54,753 bases of DNA from Kiritimatiellia bacterium (GCA_028708815.1 JAQVYB010000007.1:1-54753), one strand, 5' to 3'; positions 20,201-27,571 are shown, counted from the first letter of the stretch. The notes: generated by a model from the sequence alone, not told the origin. Program-made: numbers and translations.

Positions 20201-20857
20201 AAAGGAATTCCCCGCCGCATACATCCCCCCGCCGCCATCCTCCTCCGCTTCATTCCCGCTTATCTCGCAATACGAGACAGAGCCCGTTGAAGCCGAACCC
20301 GATTCATGGTAATAAATACCGCCGCCGGCCCCATACGCCCAGTTACCACTCACAATACAGTTCGACACCACGCAGTTGTCCGACATCCAGACACCGCCAC
20401 CGCACGCATCCAGAAGCGGGGCCACCATCTCCCATGCGTTCGACATGGTCACCCCGTTGGTCACCGTAAAACCAATCAACTGCGCACCATTCGTCAGAAA
20501 CACCCCGCCGCACGCACCCCAGCCGGCATTGGGTTCTCCTGAAATAATGGTGACCTCGGGACCGTTCAGCGATTGAATCGTAATCGGACGGGTCGCTACC
20601 ACTCGCGCACCATAACCACCACCCGAAGGGGCCCCGCCCGGAATCGGACGCGGCGCACCTACATTGTAAATCCCGTTCGTCACCAAAACCGTATCGCCCG
20701 ACGCAGCCTTGAACTCCACCGGGTAATAGATGTATTTAAATGCCGTCGCCCAGTTCGTGCCCGCATTCAGATTGTTCCCATTAACCCCATCCACATACCA
20801 CGTAGCCGCCGATGCCCCGCAAGCCAAACCCATTAACAGGATTCCCATGACCAGCAT
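14279..20857 (-). CDS. Giant secreted modular protein 2: beta-helix-like repeats, MBG-like/HYDIN-like modules and C-terminal FG-GAP/VCBS-like repeats; paralog of giant protein 1
   Basis: ORF 14279..20989 (2236 aa). Start at 20857 (MLVMGILLMGLACGASAATWYVDG) gives a compact signal peptide; 20887 and 20989 are alternatives. Confidence 0.92.
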   Translation of the reverse strand: MLVMGILLMGLACGASAATWYVDGVNGNNLNAGTNWATAFKYIYYPVEFKAASGDTVLVTNGIYNVGAPRPIPGGAPSGGGYGARVVATRPITIQSLNGPEVTIISGEPNAGWGACGGVFLTNGAQLIGFTVTNGVTMSNAWEMVAPLLDACGGGVWMSDNCVVSNCIVSGNWAYGAGGGIYYHESGSASTGSVSYCEISGNEAEEDGGGGMYAAGNSFFWAEINHCLFRENMADSGAGLEINGEGFVHNSLAIGNTASSYGGGFYLRNNAVGANLTAVGNQAQYGGGVAMQNVAELNNSICWSNSASTAGNDLHASSASSLIRYSSASAASPSQWTGTVGCVTNEDPLFVDYAGGTYVLRTTSPCYNTGNNTYAPTNFVPDDLAGHPRIMNTTVDMGAYETATVTVNPSSGVYAGGNLVVLTNCTANFGAEDVTNVIVGGSSTTNIIVQGTNWLAMRMPAASGMGAQDITVQSASLGDTVFDGVYSYNQPLTVYVDANHGSDSYSGASWALALRTLQASVDLVATGGTVVVTNGTYDAGSSVTPGFSATNRVTISKALTLRSVNGPSVTKIVGAPGSNGSNDTDSIRGVYAKISSGSVLISGFTVTNGYTVFSGNSHYDVNGAGLWLGANCTVSNCVISGNTARNQAGGLYLYIGGTVEDCMIVGNTSVASYGGGAGLYDSGVMNNCLIRNNAALHSSSGLGGGVYMNSGGTLNNCLVVDNESQAGGGGVYCYKGGEVNNTTISGNSVSYWGGGVLMSEGGTLNNCIVWTNITGYGEQDIYMSGTGCVVRYTCASQESTNGWTGGEACLTNVNPLFIGPSIGNYRLQDLSPCVNQGNNAYAPTNTVSTDLAGNTRIYDSVVDMGAYELQKKLQTITFAAPASQVYGGILNPGATASSGLTVHYQSSEESVCTNAGSILYFVGTGVCDIVASQPGASSWAEAPDVTHSLTVTPVSLVVTGAVAQNKSYDGSMAATVLGAGLSGVVSGDAVSLDNASTGTFAQATIGNSIGVTTAMSISGADVANYTLSGQPSLSADITAKGLEVIGATAADKVYDSTVSATISGASLSGIIDGDTVTLDNASTGTFSQVEVGTNLTVESYMSLGGADGANYTLSGQPSLAADITSMGLVVTGAVAQNKIYNGTRGAIISGAGLSGVIGSDEVSLHNATTGTFASADAATGIVVATHMTLGGADAANYALSQPSLSADILKANQTVIFAPVGNTYWSNTVGLLASADSGLSVSLAVQSGPANLDGTNVTFDGVGPVIITASQAGNDNYNAAATKTNSFNVLGPMMGLFGTNSLAITNGASPDAALGTDFGAMTAGSGAVTNTFSITNSGTSLMTISGVTTSGASAGLFEVEGVPATVAAGAVETFTIAFEADSGGVKNATVRFANDGPGSPFVVNLTGAGTGGGIGMNTNALSFSGTYNSSNPVAQTLTLTNVGISVFTYTNAYTYSGGASGWLNVQPTTTVVAVDSAQVVTNYINLSGVGAGTHTCTVDVYAADATNSPQNYVVTLNVAKADQTITFVNPGDQWTTNHVGLAATSDSGLPVSFAVVSGDADIAGDTNLTFSGAGNVSVTASRNSNDNYNAAVPVTRMFTVSKAVASVTLTNLAQTYNGTARSVGYVTAPAGLAVNITYDTSAAAPTNAGSYQVVGLVDDTMYQGGKTSTLNVAQAGQTISFTEIPAQVTTASVGLQASATSGGTVSFSVSGPGSVVGTNLTFTGAGTVLVSANQAGDGNYAAAPTVTNSVSVSKAGQSALVFSPTGSQGYLTTNVLTTSGGSGAGVVSYGVSSGPGAITGGNGLVVNAGTGVVTVVATKAADAMYNGTAATAVVYCVRANQTITFPEIGVQMVDNVVGLSATANSGLAIQFDVASGPGSVSGTNLTLLATGTVYVTAGQAGDTNWNEACTTQTVRVVKNAVYLDFDGDAKADVAVYWPETGNWYVLQSSDASQRIQSWGWLSCVPAPGDYDGDGLCDVAVYDPVGGSWYIWQSATQASRVQVWGWAGAEAVAADYDGDGLCDVAVYDAATGLWYIWQSATQTGRTQAWGWSGATPVSGDYDGDGICDLAVYDAATGLWYIWQSATQTGRTQAWGWSGAEPIPGDYDGDGLTDVAVFWPEEAMWYAWLSGTQAGSTHLWGWSAVWPVPADYDGDGIFDRTVYSPELGLWYIWQSGSSTTRTQAWGFEAAEPVN
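14282..15100 (-). repeat. Six-copy FG-GAP/VCBS-like repeat, about 138 bp per unit, with central copies nearly identical at DNA level
   Basis: ctccaaccccacgcctgcgtacg.cccgtttgcgtcgcgctctgcca.atgtacca.aggccggtcgcggcatcatagacggcca occurs twice, nearly identical, at about 14570 and 14708. Confidence 0.88.
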
Positions 20858-20860
20858 CCT

Positions 20861-20941
20861 TTTTCCAATGACTGGAAAAACTTTCATTCTATTTTCCAAT
20901 GATTGGAAAATGGACCAGCCGTTTTTCCAATCATTGGAAAA
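20861..20941. repeat. Triplet of 19-bp palindromes (TTTTCCAATGATTGGAAAA family) with exact 31-bp periodicity
   Basis: 20861..20879, 20892..20910 and 20923..20941; centres 20870, 20901 and 20932. The first has one mismatched position (ATGACTGG). Confidence 0.96.
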
Positions 20942-21437
20942 TAATGTTGAACCCCCAATATTCCTACCGACTCGCTGCTTTGCTTTCATGGGCCCCCGTA
21001 TCTTATAGGATTATCATATACTCATGTTTGCTCGTTCGCTCGTTGTGCTTCAGAGCCTTCTCAGCTTAAAAAGCGATGGGCCCATTGTCCATAGTTATAT
21101 GCACCTTCTGACGCGCGAAGAAAAACAGGCAGGAGACGCCTTCATTAGAGTCCGGCATAACAGCACGCAACACGGCTTTGTTCCAACCGAACAACGACAC
21201 ATAGATACGGTCGAGTCACGGCCTGCCACAACAAATCGCAGAGACTCCCACAGGGCGCGAACCGCCAGGCTATGTCCGTGGCATCATCCCGGCAACGCTT
21301 CATGTGGACGCTCGCCCTGCATTATTGCAGGACGGAGCGGTCAGCGGACGGGGTGTGGTTCCCCGGCTGTGGGTGCATCGGCGGCACAACTCAAAAAGAC
21401 CGAAGCCGCCAAGCGGCAGGTCATCCCCGCTGACCGG

Positions 21438-23333
21438 TCATTCTGATTTGATCCCGCCATAACAGTATTTCACATGCGAGGCGGTCAGCGGCTTGGTACA
21501 CAACGAAACAATCACCGCCACCAGCAGAGAAATGGGCAGCGAAACAATCAACGGGTCTACCACCGCCCACGTCGGACTCGCCCACGACGGAATCAGCGTA
21601 GCCTTCCCCGTCAGCGCCATGCAAAAGCCCAGCCCGCCCGCCGTTTTGGCGTTGATGAAAACCGACCAGAACGTACTGCCCAGAAAACCGACCAGAATCG
21701 AACTGATCGCCCCGACCCGCGTCATGCGTTTCCAGAAAAGCCCTCCCAGCAGCATGGGTAAAAAGGAAGAAGCGCACAAACCGAAGAAAAGCGCCGTGGC
21801 CAGAGCAATAATATTGCCCCGCACCAACTTGCCCATGGTGATCGCCGCAATAAGACCCACCAGAATCCCCAGCCGGGTGATCAACACCGAATGGCGCGAA
21901 TGCCGATGCGTGATCTGCTCGAAAATATCCCGGCCCACCGCCGTACCCATGGTGTGAAACTGGCTGGAAAGCGTACTCATCGCCGCAGAAAGAAGCGACA
22001 TCAGAAAGATGATGCCAAACCACTTGGGCATCGCGCTGCCAACAAAAATCGGAACAATGGTATCCGTATTTCCCTTCATCGTCGTGCCCACCGTGATGGA
22101 TCGGGCAATGGAAATCAAATGAGGCTCGATCTGGTCCAACCCGCCGTTTTCACCCCGCCGAATGACCATCCCCGGCGTTTTCAACACATACCGCAACGCA
22201 TTTTCCTCCGTCTCACCCGGAAGACGGTAACTGACAAACGCCTTCGCACGGGCCTTTGTCTCTGCCGACGCTTCCAACGCCACCGGAGTTAACCGTCCGG
22301 CGCCATCCGCCCCCGGATCCAGCAGCGCCTGCTCATTCACAAGCTGACAGGGGATCACCTCATTCCGGTGAAAATACGCATTCGAGAGCGACCCCACCAC
22401 AAACGCCACGCCCGTCATCGCCAGAATGAAAACCCCGCCGACCACCACCGCCCGATTCAAGGATTTGCGCGACTTCACCGTCATAAAACGCACCACCAAT
22501 TGCGGCTGCGCCAACACACCAATGCCCACCCCCAGTACAATCGTGGAAACCATGATCCACCACAGATTATATTGCGCGGCAGCCGCAGGCGCATCCCCCG
22601 GCGAGGCCCAGCCGAACTTCGGCATCGAGGTCCAGCCCTGATGCCCGATCGCCGTCAGCCCCTTCGGAACCAGATCGCTCATATCCGTCAGCGCCTGATG
22701 AGCCGCTGTAAAGCCCCCAAGCGTATAATACGTACAGGCCACCAGAATCAGCATCCCAACCAGCATGATCGCACCCTGAAGCGCATCCGTGAACATCACC
22801 CCCTTGAGTCCTCCGGCAATCACATACGCCGCCACAATCAATGCAAAAATATACAGCCCCGCATCATACGGAATGTGAAAAATCGACACGATGAATTCCG
22901 CCCCGCCCACAATCACCGCCATCGCATAGAGCGGCATGAAAAGAAAAATGACCAACGCACAGAAAATCTGAATGAATTTGCTGTCGAACCGCTTGGCCAT
23001 CAGCTCGGGAAACGTGTGCGCATCCAGATGATGCCCCATCCGCCGAATCGGCTCACCCAGAAAAACAAACGCAATGAACACCCCTACAAAAATGTTGAAA
23101 AACGTGAGCCAGAGCAGGCCCAAACCAAAATTGGCCGCCACCCCTCCGAAACCCACGATGGCCGAGGTGCTGATAAACGTCGCACCGTACGAAAGCGCCA
23201 TCACCACGGGATGCACACTCCGCCCGGCCACCAGATAGTCCGACGCCGTTTTCGTCCGACGATACCCCTGATACCCCAGATAACCCACCAGCATCAGATA
23301 AATAATCACGACAATAATCGTAAGCAAATCCAT
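21438..23333 (-). CDS. Sodium:solute symporter (SSS) family transporter
   Basis: 631 aa, many TM segments; TKTASDYLVAGRSVHPVVMALSYGATFISTSAIVGFGG is SSS-family like. Confidence 0.92.
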   Translation of the reverse strand: MDLLTIIVVIIYLMLVGYLGYQGYRRTKTASDYLVAGRSVHPVVMALSYGATFISTSAIVGFGGVAANFGLGLLWLTFFNIFVGVFIAFVFLGEPIRRMGHHLDAHTFPELMAKRFDSKFIQIFCALVIFLFMPLYAMAVIVGGAEFIVSIFHIPYDAGLYIFALIVAAYVIAGGLKGVMFTDALQGAIMLVGMLILVACTYYTLGGFTAAHQALTDMSDLVPKGLTAIGHQGWTSMPKFGWASPGDAPAAAAQYNLWWIMVSTIVLGVGIGVLAQPQLVVRFMTVKSRKSLNRAVVVGGVFILAMTGVAFVVGSLSNAYFHRNEVIPCQLVNEQALLDPGADGAGRLTPVALEASAETKARAKAFVSYRLPGETEENALRYVLKTPGMVIRRGENGGLDQIEPHLISIARSITVGTTMKGNTDTIVPIFVGSAMPKWFGIIFLMSLLSAAMSTLSSQFHTMGTAVGRDIFEQITHRHSRHSVLITRLGILVGLIAAITMGKLVRGNIIALATALFFGLCASSFLPMLLGGLFWKRMTRVGAISSILVGFLGSTFWSVFINAKTAGGLGFCMALTGKATLIPSWASPTWAVVDPLIVSLPISLLVAVIVSLCTKPLTASHVKYCYGGIKSE

Positions 23334-23367
23334 AAATTCGTCTCCTTCGGAAAGGTGTCAAAAAACC

Positions 23368-23541
23368 TTACAGCGCGTCTTCAATTTCCTCTTTTTCCTC
23401 TTTCGCCCAGTCCACATCCTCTTTCTTCACGAGAACGTCGCCCCGGTTCCAATTGATAAACCCATACACCACGCACAATACACTCGCCGCGATGCACAGC
23501 GCATAACACGCCACAATCCCCGGATCCTCGATGCCCCACAT
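23368..23541 (-). CDS. Symporter small accessory protein-like, 57 aa
   Basis: Translated by hand from ATG 23541: MWGIEDPGIVACYALCIAASVLCVVYGFINWNRGDVLVKKEDVDWAKEEKEEIEDAL*; one TM; immediately upstream of the SSS gene. Absent from the supplied ORF track. Confidence 0.8.
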   Translation of the reverse strand: MWGIEDPGIVACYALCIAASVLCVVYGFINWNRGDVLVKKEDVDWAKEEKEEIEDAL

Positions 23542-23881
23542 AGCGCTCCTCCTCGTTTAATCGGCTCAAACCCGCCGAACACTGTTTCTATTAATCGAAA
23601 CAGTAAGGGAAAGCGTTTCTATCCGTCAAGACACTTTTCCGCACCGAGCACCCCTCCCATCAAAAACAAAACACGCACCGAATGCAGACGGAGCGGCAGA
23701 TCTATACAAAAGATACCAAACAGAAAGCATGTCCTTTCCCTTCGGCGGAGACTCGGCGTGAGCTTTTTGTTATCCACCGACGTGTCGCGCCGTAGTTTTA
23801 ACGAAGGCGGGTTACGCAGATTTTCTTGCCCGGGAGCGCCGAGCGCCTGATCGGCACGATGGATCGCAAGCACGCGCCTTA

Positions 23882-23901
23882 GGCGGCAGAGGCCTGCCGC
23901 C
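23882..23901. repeat. Intergenic hairpin GGCGGCAG-AGGC-CTGCCGCC
   Basis: 8-bp perfect stem with 4-nt loop. Confidence 0.7.
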
Positions 23902-24330
23902 CTCCAGGAATAGCCGGTTAAGTGCGCCTTGTTTGTCTCAATCGGTGGGATTTTGTCGGAGAACTTCTTCGTTGCTATATTCATTCGTTGGGACAATTCC
24001 TTTATATGCAGGTGCCCGCGAGCCGCGGGCCCTCCCACTTGCTCTCTGCCTGGCATGAAGACCAAGCCGCTCCCTAATGAGTGAAAATTAGTGTGGATTA
24101 GTGGTTTTCCCCTTTGAGGCCGATTTTTTCCCTTTTGAGGCCGATTCTGGCTGTTTTCCGGCGTTTTTCCCCTCACCCGACCCAATCTCGATCCTTTTTT
24201 TATTTTTTTTGTAACATTTTACGTTCAATCAACGTCTAACTATACGGAAACCGGCTGTGACACTCCCCGGACACGCCATGGAATGAACCGGGAAACGAAA
24301 AAAACGGCCTGGAGTGATGGAAAAAAATGA

Positions 24331-24921
24331 ATGGACGATGATCGCCAGGCGATTCGCCGTGTTTTGGATGGTGACGTGGATGCCTTTGAACTGCTCATTC
24401 GGCGGCATGGTGGGCGTGTATTCAGCTATCTCGCCCACCGTCTCCCACCCGATGAAGTGGATTTCGTGGCTCAGGAGGCCTTTATCAAAGCCTTTCGCGC
24501 CTTGGAAAGCTTTCGCGAACAACAGCCTTTTGATCACTGGCTCCTCAGAATCGCCTGCCGATGCTCCTGCGATTATTGGCGGGAAAGGAAAACGGAAATG
24601 GAAAACATACTGATTGAAACCGATGAGAATAACTACTTCTCCTTCGACCAGGCCCTCGTTGACCCCTCCCGCGACTCCTACCGCCAAATCACTGATATGC
24701 GGGAACTGAAAGAACAGATTCACGGCGCACTCAATGAACTCGACGAGGACGAGCGCTCCCTCGTGGAGGACATCTATTTCGACAACCTCAGCCACCGCGA
24801 AGCCGCCGAACGCCGCGGCTGTTCCGCCGCAGGCGTTCGTACCCGCATTCACCGCATTCGCCGAGACCTTCAACGCCTCATGAATTTCAAAAAAACACCC
24901 TCTGAAAAAAATCAACCGTGA
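24331..24921 (+). CDS. RNA polymerase sigma factor, ECF (sigma-70) family
   Basis: Region 2 (DAFELLIRRHGGRVFSYLAHRL...EAFIKAFRALESFR) and region 4 (LDEDERSLVEDIYFDNLSHREAAERRGCSAAGVRTRIHRIRRDL). Confidence 0.9.
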   Translation: MDDDRQAIRRVLDGDVDAFELLIRRHGGRVFSYLAHRLPPDEVDFVAQEAFIKAFRALESFREQQPFDHWLLRIACRCSCDYWRERKTEMENILIETDENNYFSFDQALVDPSRDSYRQITDMRELKEQIHGALNELDEDERSLVEDIYFDNLSHREAAERRGCSAAGVRTRIHRIRRDLQRLMNFKKTPSEKNQP

Positions 24922-24936
24922 AGGAGCCATAAACAC

Positions 24937-25221
24937 ATGAAACCAATCAGCCTATGGAAAGGGCCCGGCGAAGCCGGTAGTGTGCCGACGGAAGAATGGA
25001 TCCACGCCGTCATGAACCGCGTGCGCGCTGAAGCAGAAACCCTCCCCCGCTATTCCGTCCCCCGGGCAAACCCTTTCGGCACGCCGGCCGGCATCGCCGC
25101 CGCTGCCGCCCTGATCTTTTCGCTTCTTGGCTGGTTCGCCCTGCCCTCCGATGACGAACTGACCTGGAAAACGCAAACCGACGGATTCGTCACAGAATAC
25201 CTCCTGCTAACCCGAAAGTAA
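24937..25221 (+). CDS. Small single-TM protein, possible anti-sigma factor
   Basis: 94 aa directly after the ECF sigma gene; one hydrophobic segment (AGIAAAAALIFSLLGWFAL). Confidence 0.55.
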   Translation: MKPISLWKGPGEAGSVPTEEWIHAVMNRVRAEAETLPRYSVPRANPFGTPAGIAAAAALIFSLLGWFALPSDDELTWKTQTDGFVTEYLLLTRK

Positions 25222-25227
25222 TCCGTT

Positions 25228-25785
25228 ATGAAACACGTCAAAACCATCCTCCCGCTGCTGGTCGTCTTCATTTCCGGCCTGATCATCGGCCTCTTCGCCG
25301 GACAACACATGATGCACCTGCGCATACGCCGCATCATGAAGAACGGCCCGCAGCACTTCGAGGAAACCTTCATACGACGCCTCTCACACGAACTTGACCT
25401 GCGCCCCGATCAAGTCTCCGCCATGGAACCCATCCTGAAAAAAACTCTTTCCACAATGGAAACCATCCGGGAAAAATCCATTGCCGAATTTGAGAACAAC
25501 CTCAACACCACGCTCCACAGCCTCCATCCCCTGCTCGACCCCGAACAACAAACCAAACTCAATACAATGGACGCACGGGATTTTCGGCCCGATTCCCCTC
25601 CCATGCCGCCCCCCCCGAAAAGACCTCCTCCGCCTCCACCTCCGGAAAAAGACACCACACAGGATCAACCCGATGCAGGCGCAGCAAACGGAACAAACAA
25701 CCCAGCCCATGAATTACTCCGAATCCGCCTGCACCGGCGAACCGAACGAAACCGCCCTGCGCCGCCGTTTCTCCGGCGTGTTTAA
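25228..25785 (+). CDS. Membrane-anchored periplasmic sensor-like protein (heavy-metal sensor/CnrR/Spy-like) with proline-rich tail
   Basis: N-terminal TM, helical LSHELDLRPDQVSAMEPILKKTLSTMETIREKSIAEF, then PPMPPPPKRPPPPPPPEKD; C-terminus overlaps the IS3 OrfA remnant. Confidence 0.65.
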   Translation: MKHVKTILPLLVVFISGLIIGLFAGQHMMHLRIRRIMKNGPQHFEETFIRRLSHELDLRPDQVSAMEPILKKTLSTMETIREKSIAEFENNLNTTLHSLHPLLDPEQQTKLNTMDARDFRPDSPPMPPPPKRPPPPPPPEKDTTQDQPDAGAANGTNNPAHELLRIRLHRRTERNRPAPPFLRRV

Positions 25786-25996
25786 GGCGTCGGTCGTCCT
25801 CGAAGCCCTCGAAGGCGGGTGCTCCGTGCAGGAACTGGCCGAACGCCACCGCCTGCATCCAAACCAGATTCGTAACTGGAAGAGCCAGTTCCGCAAACGC
25901 CTCCCCGAACTTTTTCAAGACCGCCGCCTAAGCGGCATCCAACACCCAACCCTTTCCGCAGCGGAAAATGATCGCATCCTCCCGGATGGAGGCTGA
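25673..25996 (+). mobile_element. IS3-family transposase OrfA (HTH) remnant, no OrfB
   Basis: RRRFSGVFKASVVLEALEGGCSVQELAERHRLHPNQIRNWKSQFRKRLPELF matches an OrfA N-terminus; usual coiled-coil tail and OrfB absent downstream. Confidence 0.8.
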
Positions 25997-26073
25997 AACA
26001 ATCAGAATAGGCTCGTACAGCATCTATACACCTTCGTCCGGGAGGATCGAGTGAACCAACGAGTACAAAACAA

Positions 26074-26112
26074 AAAATGCCGGATACGAGGCATCCCTGT
26101 ATCCGGCATTTT
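26074..26112. terminator. Bidirectional intrinsic terminator-like hairpin
   Basis: AAAATGCCGGATAC-gaggcatccct-GTATCCGGCATTTT, 14-bp perfect stem with A/T tracts, between convergent genes. Confidence 0.85.
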
Positions 26113-26135
26113 AATCTGCGCGGAAGCTCCGCCGC

Positions 26136-26582
26136 TCAACCGTAAGTATCCACCAATAACCCGGTGTCCTGCTGCGAGGTGGATGAGCGCATCCCCGACG
26201 CCTTCTCCATGAATTCGGCAATCAGCTTTTTGATGCTGGTTTCCGCATCTTCCTCATCACTCGCTTCCGCAATTGCATCCAACAATTCCTGAATATCGCT
26301 TTCTGTCTCGTTTTCAAACAACCGCCCACCCATTCCGGGCTTGGGTGGTGGCGGCCCCTTGGGTCCCAGCGCGTCCATCTCCGACTGATCCATCAGACCA
26401 TCTTCATTCGAATCGCCGTCAGTCAGGATCTGTTCCGTTGAGATGCCAACCACGTCGGCCATCTGCTGCAACTCGCCTGCATCCAGCACGCCATCACCAT
26501 TGCTGTCCATTTTGGTGAACATCGCCTGCCGCATGGCAATGATTTCCGCCGGATCCATTTCCTGCATTCCTGTGATTTCCAT
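26136..26582 (-). CDS. EF-hand domain protein
   Basis: DSNGDGVLDAGEL and DSNEDGLMDQSEM calcium-loop motifs. Confidence 0.8.
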   Translation of the reverse strand: MEITGMQEMDPAEIIAMRQAMFTKMDSNGDGVLDAGELQQMADVVGISTEQILTDGDSNEDGLMDQSEMDALGPKGPPPPKPGMGGRLFENETESDIQELLDAIAEASDEEDAETSIKKLIAEFMEKASGMRSSTSQQDTGLLVDTYG

Positions 26583-26591
26583 AACGCGCTC

Positions 26592-27257
26592 CTATGCTTC
26601 CGCCTCGGACGACTCCTCCTCGGACCCGCCGGTATTCCGGAGGTCGGCTTCCACGCGCTCATAAGCGGCTTCCACGGAAAGACCGGCATCCAAATATTGC
26701 TTGAGAAGTGACGAGAGGCTTTCGCCCGAGTCATCGGCCAACTGCTGCAGTTCGCTGGGTGCGGAATTGGCGGCTTCCACACTTTCATCCACGACGCCTG
26801 CTTCCGCAGAGTCCAGTGCCGTCAGAGTGCCGGCCACCATCTGCGCACCGGAAACGCCGTGACCACCACCGCCACCAGCCCGCTCCTGCGCCCGTTGATA
26901 CGTTCCACTCACCGCCGAACTGTATTCCGGAAACGTCGCCTCATCCTCTCCTCCAACATCCTCCTGCAGCATGCGCTTCAGAAAGTCCGGGATATTCTCC
27001 ATTAGAGCGGTTGTGTCGCTTCCCGTGTCCGACGCCTCCTTGTAGGCATCCAGGAAGTCCACAACCTCCCGCTGTTCCGTCTCGTCCAGCTTGTTGTACT
27101 CGGCCAAAAACGTAGCCCGGTCACTCTGACTCATATGATCCGGCGCCATGCCCGGAGCCGCCTGCGGAGCACTTACCCCCTGAGCCGTACTGTTCAACAC
27201 CCCGGTTCCCAGTGATGTCATGAGGGATGTGCCTACTGTCTGTCCTATTTCCAGCAT
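26592..27257 (-). CDS. Hypothetical acidic protein
   Basis: 221 aa ORF, same strand and adjacent to the EF-hand gene; no recognised domain. Confidence 0.65.
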   Translation of the reverse strand: MLEIGQTVGTSLMTSLGTGVLNSTAQGVSAPQAAPGMAPDHMSQSDRATFLAEYNKLDETEQREVVDFLDAYKEASDTGSDTTALMENIPDFLKRMLQEDVGGEDEATFPEYSSAVSGTYQRAQERAGGGGGHGVSGAQMVAGTLTALDSAEAGVVDESVEAANSAPSELQQLADDSGESLSSLLKQYLDAGLSVEAAYERVEADLRNTGGSEEESSEAEA

Positions 27258-27571
27258 ACTATATTTCCTCCTTGCCGGTCCCGGGCTCGTACGACGGAAC
27301 TCGACAGGAGGAACATCAGCAATTCCGATGCCGTAAACCGCGGTTTTTCATAGGAAACACAAGCTTTTTGCGTCGTTTTGGTTATGAACAAACAAAGGAA
27401 GAACCCTTGATAAGCATCGGACCCAGGACACCCCGTAACTTATCGTTTGTTTGTATTTATATTCCGACGGTGCCGGAAGTAGATCTGTTCACGGGCAAAG
27501 AGTGCACCCGACAGACGAAAAACCCCTGCTGATCTGCGGCATTTTCTGCATCATTCAACCCCGGCGCCGCT

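Noticed and set aside
2468-20836. Many plus-strand ORFs of 60-370 aa opposite the giant genes
   Set aside because: They are antisense to long minus-strand coding frames and follow the repeat periodicity (e.g. R/H-rich 14450..15559); no recognisable motifs.
20990-21437. Specific riboswitch assignment (ydaO/c-di-AMP, cobalamin or c-di-GMP class)
   Set aside because: Partial look-alikes only (e.g. gccggggaacca); diagnostic core motifs such as GCTAACCTCG were not found.
22368-23456. 362-aa plus-strand ORF opposite the SSS symporter
   Set aside because: Arg/His/Asn-rich shadow frame of a clear SSS coding sequence.
23619-24185. 188-aa minus-strand ORF between the symporter accessory gene and the ECF sigma gene
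   Set aside because: No recognisable domain, region contains several hairpins and degenerate intergenic-type sequence; probably non-coding.
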